A DNA stretch of 21,732 bases from the NCBI GenBank assembly GCA_015680685.1, contig MNCI01018224.1, positions 4,367-26,098 of the forward strand. Reading direction: 5' to 3'. This document shows positions 1 to 8,535 of the stretch, one piece after another. Each line of letters starts with the position of its first letter. The stretch's first letter is position 1. This DNA is from Gnetum montanum. Lineage: Eukaryota; Streptophyta; Gnetopsida; Gnetales; Gnetaceae. A program made the position numbers and the translations under genes. Under the pieces are notes generated by a model. The model made no database searches. It was not told where the DNA came from and saw nothing but the letters and a program-made list of their open reading frames with translations.

Positions 1-127
1 GCTTCGCTACACTAGCCAGGATTGGGAAATGAAGGGAGTGCCACCTCTTATTTATAGATATGGCGGTGGGACGTGATATCGCGGTGGCCGCAATATCGTG
101 CGGCTCAGTGCAAGTCGCGTCTCATCA
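1..127 (-). mobile_element. LTR start (U3 and TATA), minus strand, runs off left edge
   Basis: Read on the minus strand from 127, this begins TGATGAGACG, the terminal signature of the other LTRs in the window. It carries GATATC-type motifs (plus-strand 75-80 and 92-97) and a TATA box (plus-strand complement at about 47-57), then sequence matching the start of the transcript region of the LTR at 405-1188. Both copies share CTATAAATAAGAGG and a GTAGCGAA stretch about 40 bp downstream. Only the first 127 bp of the LTR lie in the window. No clear polypurine tract precedes it on the minus strand, so it is more likely a 5' LTR of an element extending to the left. It lies head to head with the plus-strand remnant that follows. 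Confidence 0.75.
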
Positions 128-404
128 CTTATGGATAGACAATGAAAGGCACAATCTTGGCATTGGCAGCAGCAGACTTCTTCTCTCTTCTCTCTTCTCT
201 TTCAGCTGCCAAATAAGGCCTAATGTCAAATGTATAAGGTGTTCACTCTTTTTCTCATGAACACCAATTTTTTCTTGTCTTGTAATGATGATCCATTCAC
301 ATGTCATCCCATTCACCATTAGTTCCATTTGAGTCAATAATCCCATACCATCCTACTATTTTATAAGGAACTTGAGGATGAGTTTTTATTCAATAATGGG
401 GGTA
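128..404 (+). mobile_element. 3' end of a retrotransposon internal region
   Basis: This stretch ends in a polypurine tract directly before the LTR at 405. Its last 120 bp match the corresponding end of element M read on the minus strand (5050 to 4926); shared strings include AATAATCCCATACCA and GAGTTTTTATTCAAT. It is therefore the 3' untranslated end of an internal region of the same lineage. The rest of that element's body is missing, replaced on the left by the head-to-head LTR. A CT-rich run at 178-203 is the only other notable composition. I see no coding content; the short open frames on either strand have no recognisable motifs. Confidence 0.65.
397..404 (+). promoter_or_regulatory. Polypurine tract of the plus-strand LTR at 405
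   Basis: The sequence AATGGGGGTA lies directly against the LTR start TGATGGG. The same TGGGGGTA/TGATGAG junction occurs on the minus strand at the 3' LTR of element M (4926-4933). In this superfamily the tract is the RNase H-resistant primer for plus-strand DNA synthesis. Its presence marks the LTR at 405-1188 as a 3' LTR. Confidence 0.75.
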
Positions 405-1188
405 TGATGGGACGTGATATCACGTCCGCAACGATATCACAGTGCATTGTCAAATCTATAAATAAGAGGCAACTCTCCTTTGTTTCTCAGTTTAGGTGTA
501 GACCGTAGCGAAACTCTAGCAGTTTTACCTCTTCAGAGATAGAATAATTTCCATGTGCCTGCAATAGGAGCTCCAAAGTGAAAGGATCTTTATTTGAGCA
601 AATATTGTACCTGAACACAAGTTTGTGTACGGAAATAAAGGTGAACTTCTTGGATATACCTTGCAGTGCATGGACTAAGCTAGATAGGATTTTACTTATT
701 ATTCTTTATTTTTTATCATTTAAATGCTTTATTAGTTAATTAAATCTCTCTCAACCCTTCTCCCATAGTTAATTGTATTTAGTATGACCGCTTCGAGCAC
801 GTGCGTTACGCTTGGTGATCCCAGCAACAAATAGCATTTGGTAAGCCCAAAGGTTGCATTGGTTTAGGGTGTGAATGGTAAGTGGGAACGAATGCTGATG
901 CTAGGTTAATTAAGGCTTAGTTAGTTAGTTAAAGTTAGTTAATTAGTCTCTTCACCCTTCACCTCATTAGCATAGGAGATAAAACAGAAAAGATATAAAA
1001 ATCATATACCTCAGACTTACTTAACCATACAACCATGACAAATACAAGTAAGTTTGGGAAGACAACAAATGATTAACGTTAAGTGTTCCATGAGGTGTGT
1101 AGGAACTTAGTCTGCAGAGTTTGACCAGATCACACATGTAATGCTTGTATTCGTATGGTTGAGTATAGGGGTACCTTGCCACTCATCA
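405..1188 (+). mobile_element. LTR, plus strand (3' LTR), Tat/Athila-like gypsy lineage
   Basis: This 784-bp LTR starts TGATGGGACG and ends ACCTTGCCACTCATCA, so it has TG...CA ends with an inverted terminal match. The U3 is only about 50 bp and holds two GATATC motifs (416-421, 433-438) and an 18-bp perfect palindrome at 410-427. A TATA box TCTATAAATA follows at 455-464. The R/U5 part aligns with the LTR at 15994-16908 through most of its length. The last 40 bp (ATTCGTATGGTTGAGT and following) match the ends of both LTRs of element M. The preceding polypurine tract makes it a 3' LTR. What follows at 1189 is only a poor match to a primer-binding site, so I do not claim that it also starts an element on the right. 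Confidence 0.8.
410..427. promoter_or_regulatory. 18-bp perfect palindrome in U3 with ACGT cores
   Basis: GGACGTGATATCACGTCC is its own reverse complement. It holds two ACGT cores of the kind bound by plant bZIP factors, flanking a GATATC centre. It lies 5 bp inside the LTR and about 28 bp before the TATA box. Half of it (GTGATATCACGTCC) recurs at 8442-8455 on the minus strand, and a diverged version recurs in the LTR at the left edge. The bZIP role is inferred from motif knowledge. Confidence 0.6.
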
Positions 1189-1189
1189 G

Positions 1190-1262
1190 TAGTTATGCCT
1201 AAGCTTGAACCTAGGTCTTATGACTTATGAAAGAAGCATTTTATCATCATTCCAAGTGGTGG
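1190..1262 (-). repeat. tRNA-derived SINE-like repeat, copy 1
   Basis: Read on the minus strand, this 70-bp stretch has a polymerase III A-box-like segment (TTGGAATGATGATAAAATGC) and, about 40 nt later, a B-box-like AGGTTCAAGC. It aligns over its whole length, with one 1-nt gap and roughly three quarters identity by eye, to the plus-strand copy at 14703-14775. Box spacing and the shared GGCATAA downstream favour a short interspersed element. An alternative is a short shared segment of retroelement leader sequence, since it begins right after the LTR end. No poly(A) or target duplication was defined. Confidence 0.4.
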
Positions 1263-2229
1263 TCCCTTAAAAGCTTAAGTTCACTTATAATTATTAAAAA
1301 TGGTTTCCTCTCATAGGGTTGAAAGTCCACTTATAATTAAGAATAACAAAAAAACCTAGGATCATGAGCATGAACATCAATAACTACCATAGGAAGTTGG
1401 AATCACTTTATTCATGATGTTTCAATTTATATTTATCATACCTTATTAGTTTATTAAGATGAATAACTTTGATGGATGGATGCTTATGACAATGTTGTTA
1501 TGCATCTAAATAGATTAGCTCCTTCGATGCTTCATGTAGTAGTAATGATGATTTGAATGATTTACATAGTAGGATGTTATCATTTGGGCAATAGATTTGT
1601 TAGGCCCTACCTACACAATGTAGTGTAGACAAAAGAATGGATCCACAACACCAACACATAAAGGGAAAACACAACTTATCATCTAAGGAAGATTATGAAT
1701 AATGAAATTATAAGATTCATAGGTCATAAAGAGAAGAAATATTTCATCATGATAGTTTTTCCTCAAGGAACCCCTCAAACACCTTGTTTAATATCATAGT
1801 ATATGATTTTTAAAATATCACCACATGCTCTTCTTTTAAGGTAAACCTATCAAACATGGAAAATGCTTTCAAATCTAAGAAGCCTCCTAGGCCAAGGAAA
1901 ATAAACATGACATAGTAAGAAAATTCCATGCATTGTATATAATGATTTATAATGTAATTGTATGGAGAAAACTTAGAAGGTCAGAGCTACTACCACCTCA
2001 ACATGTAATAAATGCAAAGATTAGAAGTATGTGCAACCATGCTTATATGCAGTAGCCACTAAATAGAAAGAAACTCAATGGCTACTTGCTAATAATATAA
2101 AAAATCAATCATTTACATGGAATCTATTAAAAAGATATTAGCTACTATATTAAAAATATCGATGAGGCCAAGGAGTTGTAGAAGGATCTTTCCCAAGCAA
2201 GCTATATCTAGGAACAACTAATAAATTAA
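1263..2229. other. Decayed sequence, no recognisable gene
   Basis: About 970 bp of AT-rich sequence with frequent stops in all frames and few CpG. By position it should hold the gag and protease part of element P if the LTR at 405-1188 was ever its 5' LTR. I found no gag block, no zinc knuckle and no protease signature of the Asp-Ser/Thr-Gly type. The interval is also shorter than a normal gag plus protease, so a deletion is likely. Confidence 0.5.
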
Positions 2230-3190
2230 AAATATTGGAGATTCTAGAGGAAATTATACCAAAATTACTTTAACTCAAAATGCTTTCTAAATTGTTATAA
2301 TATGCGCATTTGAAAAATAGGAAGCCTATCATTATATATGTTTAATTATAATTTTTTTTAAGAAAAGAAAGAGAAGCTACTTGAGGTAGTCAACAAATGA
2401 CAAACATCATTCACATGAGCATAGGATGAGATTATAGAGATCAATCCTCATATATGCCAACATTGCATATACATAGCCTAGTAGTGTAAGCAAGAATATT
2501 GCCTTAATATAAAATCAAATCCAAATAAAAATATGTAGTAAAGTAAGAGATTGAAAAGCTTCTAAAGATGGAATTCATTTAGTTAGTGGTAGATAATGAG
2601 TGGGTCAACCTACTTATCATTTTTCCTAAGAAGGAAAATCAATGAAAGATTTGTATTGACTTTAAATTACTATATGCTAGCATATTTAAGGATCATTTCG
2701 CACTATCTTTTGTGGACCAAGTCTTGGAAACCATTTTAGGTTATAAATATTATAAATTTTTGGATGGATACAATGGTTATAGTTAAATTTAGATTGCTTC
2801 TAAACATTAACCCATGACTACAATAATTCATGAGACCCTAAGGGATATTTTCATACAAAAAGATATCATTTAGGTTATGTAATACCCTGGATACATTCTA
2901 ATACCTAATTGTTAGTATCTTTTAAAAGTAGATACATAGCAAGATGGATATATTCATGCATTATTTTTCCAATGATGGACCTAACTTTAAATAGGTACTT
3001 GAAAAGCTTGAATAGGTACTAAATTGATATTTTAATAAGAATCCATATATGAATTAGAAAATGAGTCTTCTAATGGTTTATATAGGTATAGTCTTAGGAA
3101 ACATGGTGTCAAATAAATGAATTGATATGGATCTAGAGAAGATTAATTAGGATAATCTAAGAAATTATACAAATACCTTGAATAGTGAAA
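2230..3190 (+). pseudogene. pol: Element P: pre-RT linker and reverse transcriptase remnant
   Basis: Ty3/gypsy reverse transcriptase, which copies element RNA into DNA inside virus-like particles; here it is a dead relic. At 2270-2330 a frame resembles the pre-RT segment typical of Tat/Athila elements (SKLL-YAHLKNRKPIIIYV). From about 2365 follow an E-K-LLEVVNK block, then EWVNLLIIFPKKENQ, KICIDF, and KDHFALSFVDQVLETILGYK leading to YYKFLDGYNGY at 2745-2790. The first catalytic Asp (in FLDGY) remains. The second catalytic motif, normally FMDDF, reads FMHYF at 2953-2967. IGIVLGNMVSN at about 3080-3115 matches the block after the palm domain. Many in-frame stops and several frame changes are present. 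The lineage call rests on the pre-RT block and the DQVLE/DGY pattern. Confidence 0.85.
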
Positions 3191-3740
3191 CATGTAAGAT
3201 CCTTCCTTGCACACAAGGAATTATTAAAGATTATTTGAAAACTTCTCAAAAATTATTAGACTAGTTGTAAAGTTAACCAAGAGATGCATCGTTCAAGTAG
3301 ATCAACAAACATAAGCAAGCATTCAAATTATTGAATGTTCATCTTGTAGATACTTACATCCTACAATACTAATTCAAACTTATTCACACATTGATGAAAG
3401 CATGAAATTATGCATTGAGAGTGATGGTTACACAACCAGATGAGAAAAAATGTCTTACTACATTCATTCTGTTAATAAGAGCAGTAGTGGTACATAATTG
3501 AATTACATAAGTACCAAAAAGAATTGATGGTGATTTTTTATGTGTTGAAATATTTTTGCAACTATGTGCTTGGATATCTAATTTTTTATGCATACTAGTT
3601 AGAGTACAATCTAATTTCTTATAAACAAATCAATAATCAATCCATAGATCATCAAGTGATTGATAATTCTATAGGATTTCAGTAGCATCATGATCGATAA
3701 AAAAGGATTAAAAATCATTTTAGATCACTCTATCCCATAT
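3190..3740 (+). pseudogene. pol: Element P: RNase H remnant
   Basis: This follows directly after the reverse transcriptase. RNase H removes the RNA strand after minus-strand synthesis. Visible blocks are VRSFLAHKELLK-like sequence at about 3195-3230 (the end of the RT connection) and, at 3480-3590, NYISTKK followed in a second frame by ELMVIFYVLKYFCNYVLGYL, resembling the YTTTEKELLAVVFALEKFRSYLLG block of the family. A short IDKKGLK segment near 3690 matches the linker that precedes the integrase. Several stops and shifts interrupt it. The acidic active-site residues cannot all be placed, so the boundaries are approximate. Confidence 0.65.
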
Positions 3741-3899
3741 CCAATGGGACCATGAGGTTGAAAATGGATCTATTTTGAAAACTAATATAAGTCTTCTCTT
3801 CAGCAACCACTTCAGAGTTTGTTGACATCATTACTAATCTAAGTAAAGGATCTCCCTACTAAATGAGAATAGATGAAAATATAATAGTTCTAATATCAA

Positions 3900-4072
3900 G
3901 GTAAATGTTATATGGATATTGATAGAAATATCTATAAAATTTATGTTGATGGCATGGTATACTAGTATGTTCTAGAAGAGAATTAGTTATGGATTGTATA
4001 GAACACACATAAAGGACATTGTAGGGAACATTATGCACATAGAAAAAAATCCATAAAAATCCTTATGGTTGA
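3900..4072 (+). pseudogene. pol: Element P: integrase N-terminal zinc-binding region, cut by insertion of M
   Basis: The frame reads NIYKIYVDGMVY, then YVLEEN, then THKGHCREHYAHREK, and ends KSLWL at the insertion point. This corresponds to the HHCC zinc-binding region of retrotransposon integrases (a YK-CADG...R-VLEEE...CH...GH...H-R-T pattern), which helps assemble integrase on the LTR ends. Several histidines and one cysteine are still visible. The sequence stops at the 5-bp target site GTTGA (4068-4072), where element M begins. It resumes in frame at 13275 with the FW-x-(I/L)LF block that normally follows, which supports a single interrupted gene. Confidence 0.8.
4068..4072. repeat. Target site duplication, left copy (element M)
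   Basis: GTTGA immediately precedes the left LTR end of M. The right copy, at 13275-13279, is GTTGG, a 4/5 match. Joining P across one copy restores the order of integrase blocks, as expected for a true 5-bp target duplication. Confidence 0.8.
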
Positions 4073-4925
4073 TGATGAGCAACAAGGTACCCTTGCACTC
4101 AACCATATGAATAAAAGCATGTATGCATGATTTATTTGAACTTCATGGATGTACTACTTGTGGTACCTAGATAGTTATACATCGATCGTAGTTCATTGTC
4201 TTCCCACTTGGACTAGTATTTGCTTTGTCATGTATGGTTTAGTCTAGAGTGAGGTGTATGATGTGATCCCTACTACTATGCTACTCCTAAGTAAAATAAG
4301 AGATAACTCAATTAAGCTAATGAGCAATAGGAAATAAGATCTAAGCTAGCCTAGATGTGATGAGCATCTATCCCTAATCACCCATATGCATCTTGGACTT
4401 TGTGTACTACTTTTGGGATTACCAAGCACACATCACTCAAAGCACTACTTGATATGCTACTGGGTTACCATGTAGTTCCACTTAAATATTTGTGATTAAG
4501 GCATATTCATTTCACATTAATAATAGGAATAGTAAATGAAAATAAAAGAAATATCAACTAAGAATAAATAATCAAAAATTAAAATAATTAAAAGCTAAGT
4601 AAATGCTGCAATGATGGAGTAATCTTAATCTTTATTGCTGATCATGTGCGTGTACAAGTATGTCACACTCAAACAGAGGTGTCATAAAATTACAAACATC
4701 ACACTATGGACATGCACTAAGAATAACTGAAAGCTAAACTACCAAAAGAAAAGAACTTCTAACTCCTTAATGATCTAACTAACTTCTTGTTATGTGCATA
4801 AGTGTTGTATCTATAGGATAACATAGGAATCATGATATTGTGTATATGATATCGTATCCAAGCTATGATATCTCGTACCGATATCGTGTACTCGATATTA
4901 GGGCTTAACAAACCGTGACTCATCA
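4073..4925 (-). mobile_element. Element M 3' LTR
   Basis: This 853-bp LTR, read on the minus strand from 4925, begins TGATGAGTCACGG and ends GGTACCTTGTTGCTCATCA. It aligns along its length with the partner at 12431-13274. U3 carries five GATATC/T motifs at 4834, 4848, 4867, 4880 and 4894. The TATA position is degraded (TATAGATA, about 4808-4818), unlike the intact TATA of the 5' LTR. It is bordered by the polypurine tract on the internal side and the target duplication outside. Confidence 0.9.
4834..4899 (-). promoter_or_regulatory. GATATC array in U3 of M 3' LTR
   Basis: Five GATATC or GATATT motifs start at 4834, 4848, 4867, 4880 and 4894, giving spacings of 14, 19, 13 and 14. They lie just upstream of the degraded TATA box on the minus strand. 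The 5' LTR keeps the same layout with spacings of 14, 19, 14 and 14, although several motif bases have changed. This probably is an upstream promoter or enhancer array; the factor that binds is unknown. Confidence 0.6.
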
Positions 4926-4933
4926 TACCCCCA
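4926..4933 (-). promoter_or_regulatory. Polypurine tract of element M
   Basis: On the minus strand ATGGGGGTA lies directly against the 3' LTR start TGATGAG. It is the expected plus-strand primer site and matches the tract at 397-404 almost base for base. It fixes the orientation of M. Confidence 0.8.
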
Positions 4934-5393
4934 TGATTGAATAAAAACTCTTCCTCAAGTGAAACAAAATGAGGAACAAGTTCATTTGATTACAAATAGT
5001 GGATTGGTATGGGATTATTGATTGACCATGCATTGTTTCATGTTGCAATGTAGGACTAAACAAAGTTTGGATACTAATACAAAATACAAAACTTATGGAA
5101 CTCATGTGGTTCCCGGTGGTGGTGGCTCCTCCATGGGCACCTTTCCTTTGTCCTGCCCTCTAGGCTTATAAAATTGATACCTTTGAAGAAGAGCCTAAAT
5201 TTTCTCCTCTTTTGTTAGAGGATCATGAGCCATCCATACTGATGTTCCAATGTTTGATGAATTTGGCACTTCCCATTGACATGGTAGCTGTGGGAACATT
5301 TGATTGGCCTTAACATATCATGTTGCAAATAACTATCATTCCTCTTCATAGGCTCTAACTTTGTCTTTTGAGTTCCTAGTAATCTATAAGCTA
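4934..5393 (-). other. 3' untranslated part of element M
   Basis: Between the end of ORF-X and the polypurine tract, about 460 bp show no coding motifs. The last 120 bp are shared with the internal end at 280-404, so this is lineage-conserved 3' sequence, possibly needed for reverse transcription or packaging (inference). Confidence 0.6.
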
Positions 5394-7921
5394 TCAAGCC
5401 AAATCTACTACTACATCTTTTTGACCTTGGTAGCTAGTCTTCACCACTACCAATTCAGAGTTTTCCACCTCTAATATTTGCAATGTCTTCTTATGTTATG
5501 CAAACTTTGTCTTATATTTATCATAGGTGGTAGCTACCTACTTCTTGAGCTCAGTTCTCAGATGCCCTATTGTTAACATGGCCAAGTTGGAGTATCGCAG
5601 ATTTTCCAACTCCATGTATTCTTTGAGATCTTGAATCTACAGATCTTGACTTTTTAAGTCCACCTAATGGGCAATGACATAAGTATCAAGAATGGCTCAC
5701 CAATCAATGTTTTGAGCATTGAGGAGTTTATATGTGCCTTGGCCATTTAGAGTTCCTTCTCATTGATTTCCTTGTACATGCCCACCTGGTCACAAAAGTG
5801 CTCCTTTAATCCTTCATGTTTCTTAGCCTCATTTTGTCACACACTTATTTCAATAGAAGTCTTCTATTAGATGGTGTGTACCTCCTTCATTGAGAGGGTT
5901 CTATTTTCTTTGGCTAAGCAACTCATACCTTGGTTGACTCTTATTAATTGTTCTCACATTTATTAGAAACTTTATTTGAGAATGTTCTTTTGTTTTTCAA
6001 CTATCATGAACCGAAGATTTTCAGTAGCAAGTAGTTTATTCTCTTCCTGTAAGGCCTTGAGAGCTTTAACATGTGCATATGTCTAAGCTTGTGCTTTTGA
6101 AGCATCCTAATCAACCTTCTCTTTTTCCATAACCACCCTTTTATTCTCCATTAATAATTCATTCAATTTCTCTATTCTAAAGGATTCTAATTGATTGGCT
6201 ACAACAAGTTGGGATGAATCCCACCATTAAGCTTGTAGGATGATGAATTTTTCTTGGAGTCTATACAACTCATCTTTTTCATTTTGGGCCCTAACCTCAG
6301 CCATGATTAGCTTCCATTTAGTGTAAATGAGGTTTGATTACACTACTATGACATCATGGGGGATGTCAAACAAGGATGCCATAACTTTTCCTATTTGCAG
6401 CAAGCGATCCAAAGCATCCCCATGTTCTGTAGTTGTCATTGAGGTACCAGCCAAAACCTGAGCATCATATGCTCTTGTGAAATCTACTAGTGGCACAATA
6501 TGGATGTTAAACAATTCTTTGATGTGGTCCATGACCACCTCTACTACTCTAGCTACATCCTAGTGTTGCATGACCACCACTTTGACACCTTCACCAATTT
6601 CTAATTGCACTTGGAATGATGTAGCATTTCTAGAGATTTGTTGTGAGCACTATGATTTCCCTCCTCTTGATTGGATTAAGACTTCACCCCTTGTAGGATC
6701 ATTTGATATGGTAGACCATACAACATCATTGATCACCTTGAAGAAATTGGCCTCGTCTCTACTCCTCCAACTGACCGTCTCAGTGATGGCCCTGAGATGG
6801 CTCATTGATAGTTGGTAATCCTGTGATAATGGTGGTGGTTGAATGTCTTGTTGGCCTATGGGATACATGCTAGGTATTGCTTCTTGTTGTTGGCTAGGCC
6901 TTATGTCCATAGGTTGGCTAGGCCTTATGTCCATAGGTTGGCTAGGCCCGACTGTTTGAGGTGTAGTGGGCCCAACCGTCTGTTCTTGTTCAAGCTCCAA
7001 CGTCTCACCAACATCTTTTCTTGGTGCTGGTGGCTTGAGTAATTCAAGATATGAAGCATTCTGAGCTTTTCTAAGGATGTCATTGGTGTACTCCAAAATT
7101 CTAGCATGCTGGCATAGCTTCCTAATTAGATATGAAAAGGGAAATGCAAAATTTCCTATCTTTCATTCTTCAAACCACCTTAATATTTCTATTAAATATA
7201 GATGAGGAAAATTGGCATCAACCTTGCCCATCAAAATTACACTTTCACTTACTGCATAGGTAGAAATTCTGTTTAACCCCTTTGTTGGGAAAATATGATA
7301 GGTGCCAATTTTAAAGTAAATTCTCTCTTCAAGGGTTAATTCTCCATACATCTTATCTTCTTTTCCATACACCCTTTTTAACCATACTTTTCTTACATCT
7401 TCATTAGAGTGAGTGGACAAATGATCAACTTTGGGCTCTATGTTTGGAAGATTTAAAACTTCTGTAATGGCCTTTGTGGAAAAATCTACTAAAATTCCAC
7501 CAATATCAATGGTGGTTTCCTCTTCTTTATTATGCTAAAATTGATATGTTTCACTTAAATACCATTCTCCACTCTCCAAGAGGATAGACCATAGTGGAGA
7601 TCCCTTAAGTAGATCCTTGATTAGTTTATGGGAAAATTTGGTAAAAGGCCCAAAATTAGGTTCCATAATCATGGTAGAGGATGTGGACTTTTCTTGAATG
7701 ACTTGAACACATTGTGGGAATAACGTGAGGTGTTGTCCTTATTCTGGTGCCCTAACCTCTCCACCTTCTACTTGGCTAGATTATGCAATGATAAGAGTTT
7801 CTTAATGGATGCTGAATGATTGTGCCTCCTTCTCTACATGAGTTCCTTGGCCTCTGCCTCTTCTGGAGCATTTAGTTGCACCTTGAGAAGGTCCTCCCTA
7901 CTATCCTCTTTTAGGAGCCAT
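5394..7921 (-). pseudogene. ORF-X of element M: unknown protein with Pro/Gln linker and coiled-coil tail
   Basis: A degenerate frame of about 840 codons starting MAPKRG. It stays in one frame through most of its length with scattered stops, then shifts once near 5660. The N-terminal third (7700-7170) is a globular region with GPFTKFSHKLIKDLLKG, DIGGILVDFSTKAITEVLNL and TLEERIYFKIGTYHIFPTKG. The middle (7050-6840) is rich in Pro, Gln and Thr, with a repeated GPSQPMDIR unit. The tail (about 6340-5400) is Lys/Glu/Leu-rich with heptad-like runs such as LKALQEENKLLATENLRF, so a long coiled coil is likely. No enzyme motif is visible. The N-terminal region loosely recalls the extra non-pol ORFs of Athila/Tat/Ogre-type elements, but I cannot name the family. 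Start chosen at the first ATG after a stop-rich leader. Confidence 0.6.
6890..6948 (-). repeat. Perfect 24-bp tandem repeat in ORF-X linker
   Basis: Two identical 24-bp units (6890-6913, 6914-6937) and a partial third encode an eight-residue period of the type GPSQPMDI/RPSQPMDI on the minus strand. The unit keeps the frame. Perfect identity within a heavily mutated gene suggests fairly recent replication slippage or homogenisation. Confidence 0.85.
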
Positions 7922-8232
7922 TTGTAATCACACAAGGACCAATTTTTAGTAAGGCTATTTGAAGAAATGTTGTTATATTTTACCTTACTCATTACCTTTA
8001 ATAAATGTTTAATTCTTTGCTTAGTGTGATTCTAGAGTTAGAAATTTTTTTAAGGAAGTTGCCCTAAAAGTTTAATGTTAGACCTGATCTATTTAGGTGG
8101 CACATATAATAACTTAGATGACTTGGGTGAAGAGAGAAAATTAGTTTGGCATAAATTTTTAATAGTACTTACCCCTATGATATCCTTTAGGTGATAGCAA
8201 ATTTTGAAAAAAATTATGTGCAAGTTCTATAG

Positions 8233-8247
8233 TACCCCTCCCCCATG
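8233..8247 (-). promoter_or_regulatory. Second polypurine-tract-like G-run, upstream of ORF-X
   Basis: On the minus strand this reads CATGGGGGAGGGGTA, close to the real tract at 4926-4935 (CATGGGGGTA). It lies between the U3-like block and ORF-X. It is not followed by a TGATGAG LTR start. It could be an internal polypurine tract, a relic of a lost LTR junction, or a chance G-run. Confidence 0.4.
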
Positions 8248-8423
8248 ACTAAGTTGAACACTCCAGGATTAATTAGGTTTAATCAAAAAAGAAATCAGTG
8301 TTGGAGAGCAAAATATTGGAAATTGAATTTAGACTTGCAAAGCTCTAAAAATCATGGAAGAAAATTGGAACAACTCCCCTTACATCAACTACTAAAAATG
8401 ACTTGTGTAGTGCACAGGGGTCC

Positions 8424-8535
8424 CATATATATACTTTTTATGGACGTGATATCACATACACAATAGCACATACCTGATATTGCATTAGACCTTATACCTG
8501 GCACCCAATATCGTGCCCCAACCAAGATAGGGTAC
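8424..8535 (-). promoter_or_regulatory. U3-like internal promoter candidate upstream of ORF-X
   Basis: On the minus strand, GATATY-type motifs (plus-strand 8507-8512, 8476-8481 and 8448-8453) are followed by GTGATATCACGTCC (8455-8442), identical to half of the palindrome in the LTR at 405, and then by a TATA box GTATATATATG at 8434-8424. Order and orientation are those of the lineage's LTR U3. ORF-X starts about 500 bp downstream. No LTR terminus is visible on either side, so it is not an obvious inserted solo LTR. It may be a second promoter allowing separate transcription of ORF-X. Confidence 0.5.

Noticed and set aside
1189-1260. Primer-binding site after the LTR at 405-1188
   Set aside because: The match to the tRNA-Asp complement is poor and needs gaps. 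The region is better explained by the SINE-like repeat.
2230-4072. Endogenous plant pararetrovirus instead of a retrotransposon
   Set aside because: An integrase zinc-binding region and core follow RNase H, which pararetroviruses lack.
6570-7042. Plus-strand open frames across the 24-bp repeat
   Set aside because: They are antisense to ORF-X, whose frame is longer and has coherent composition.
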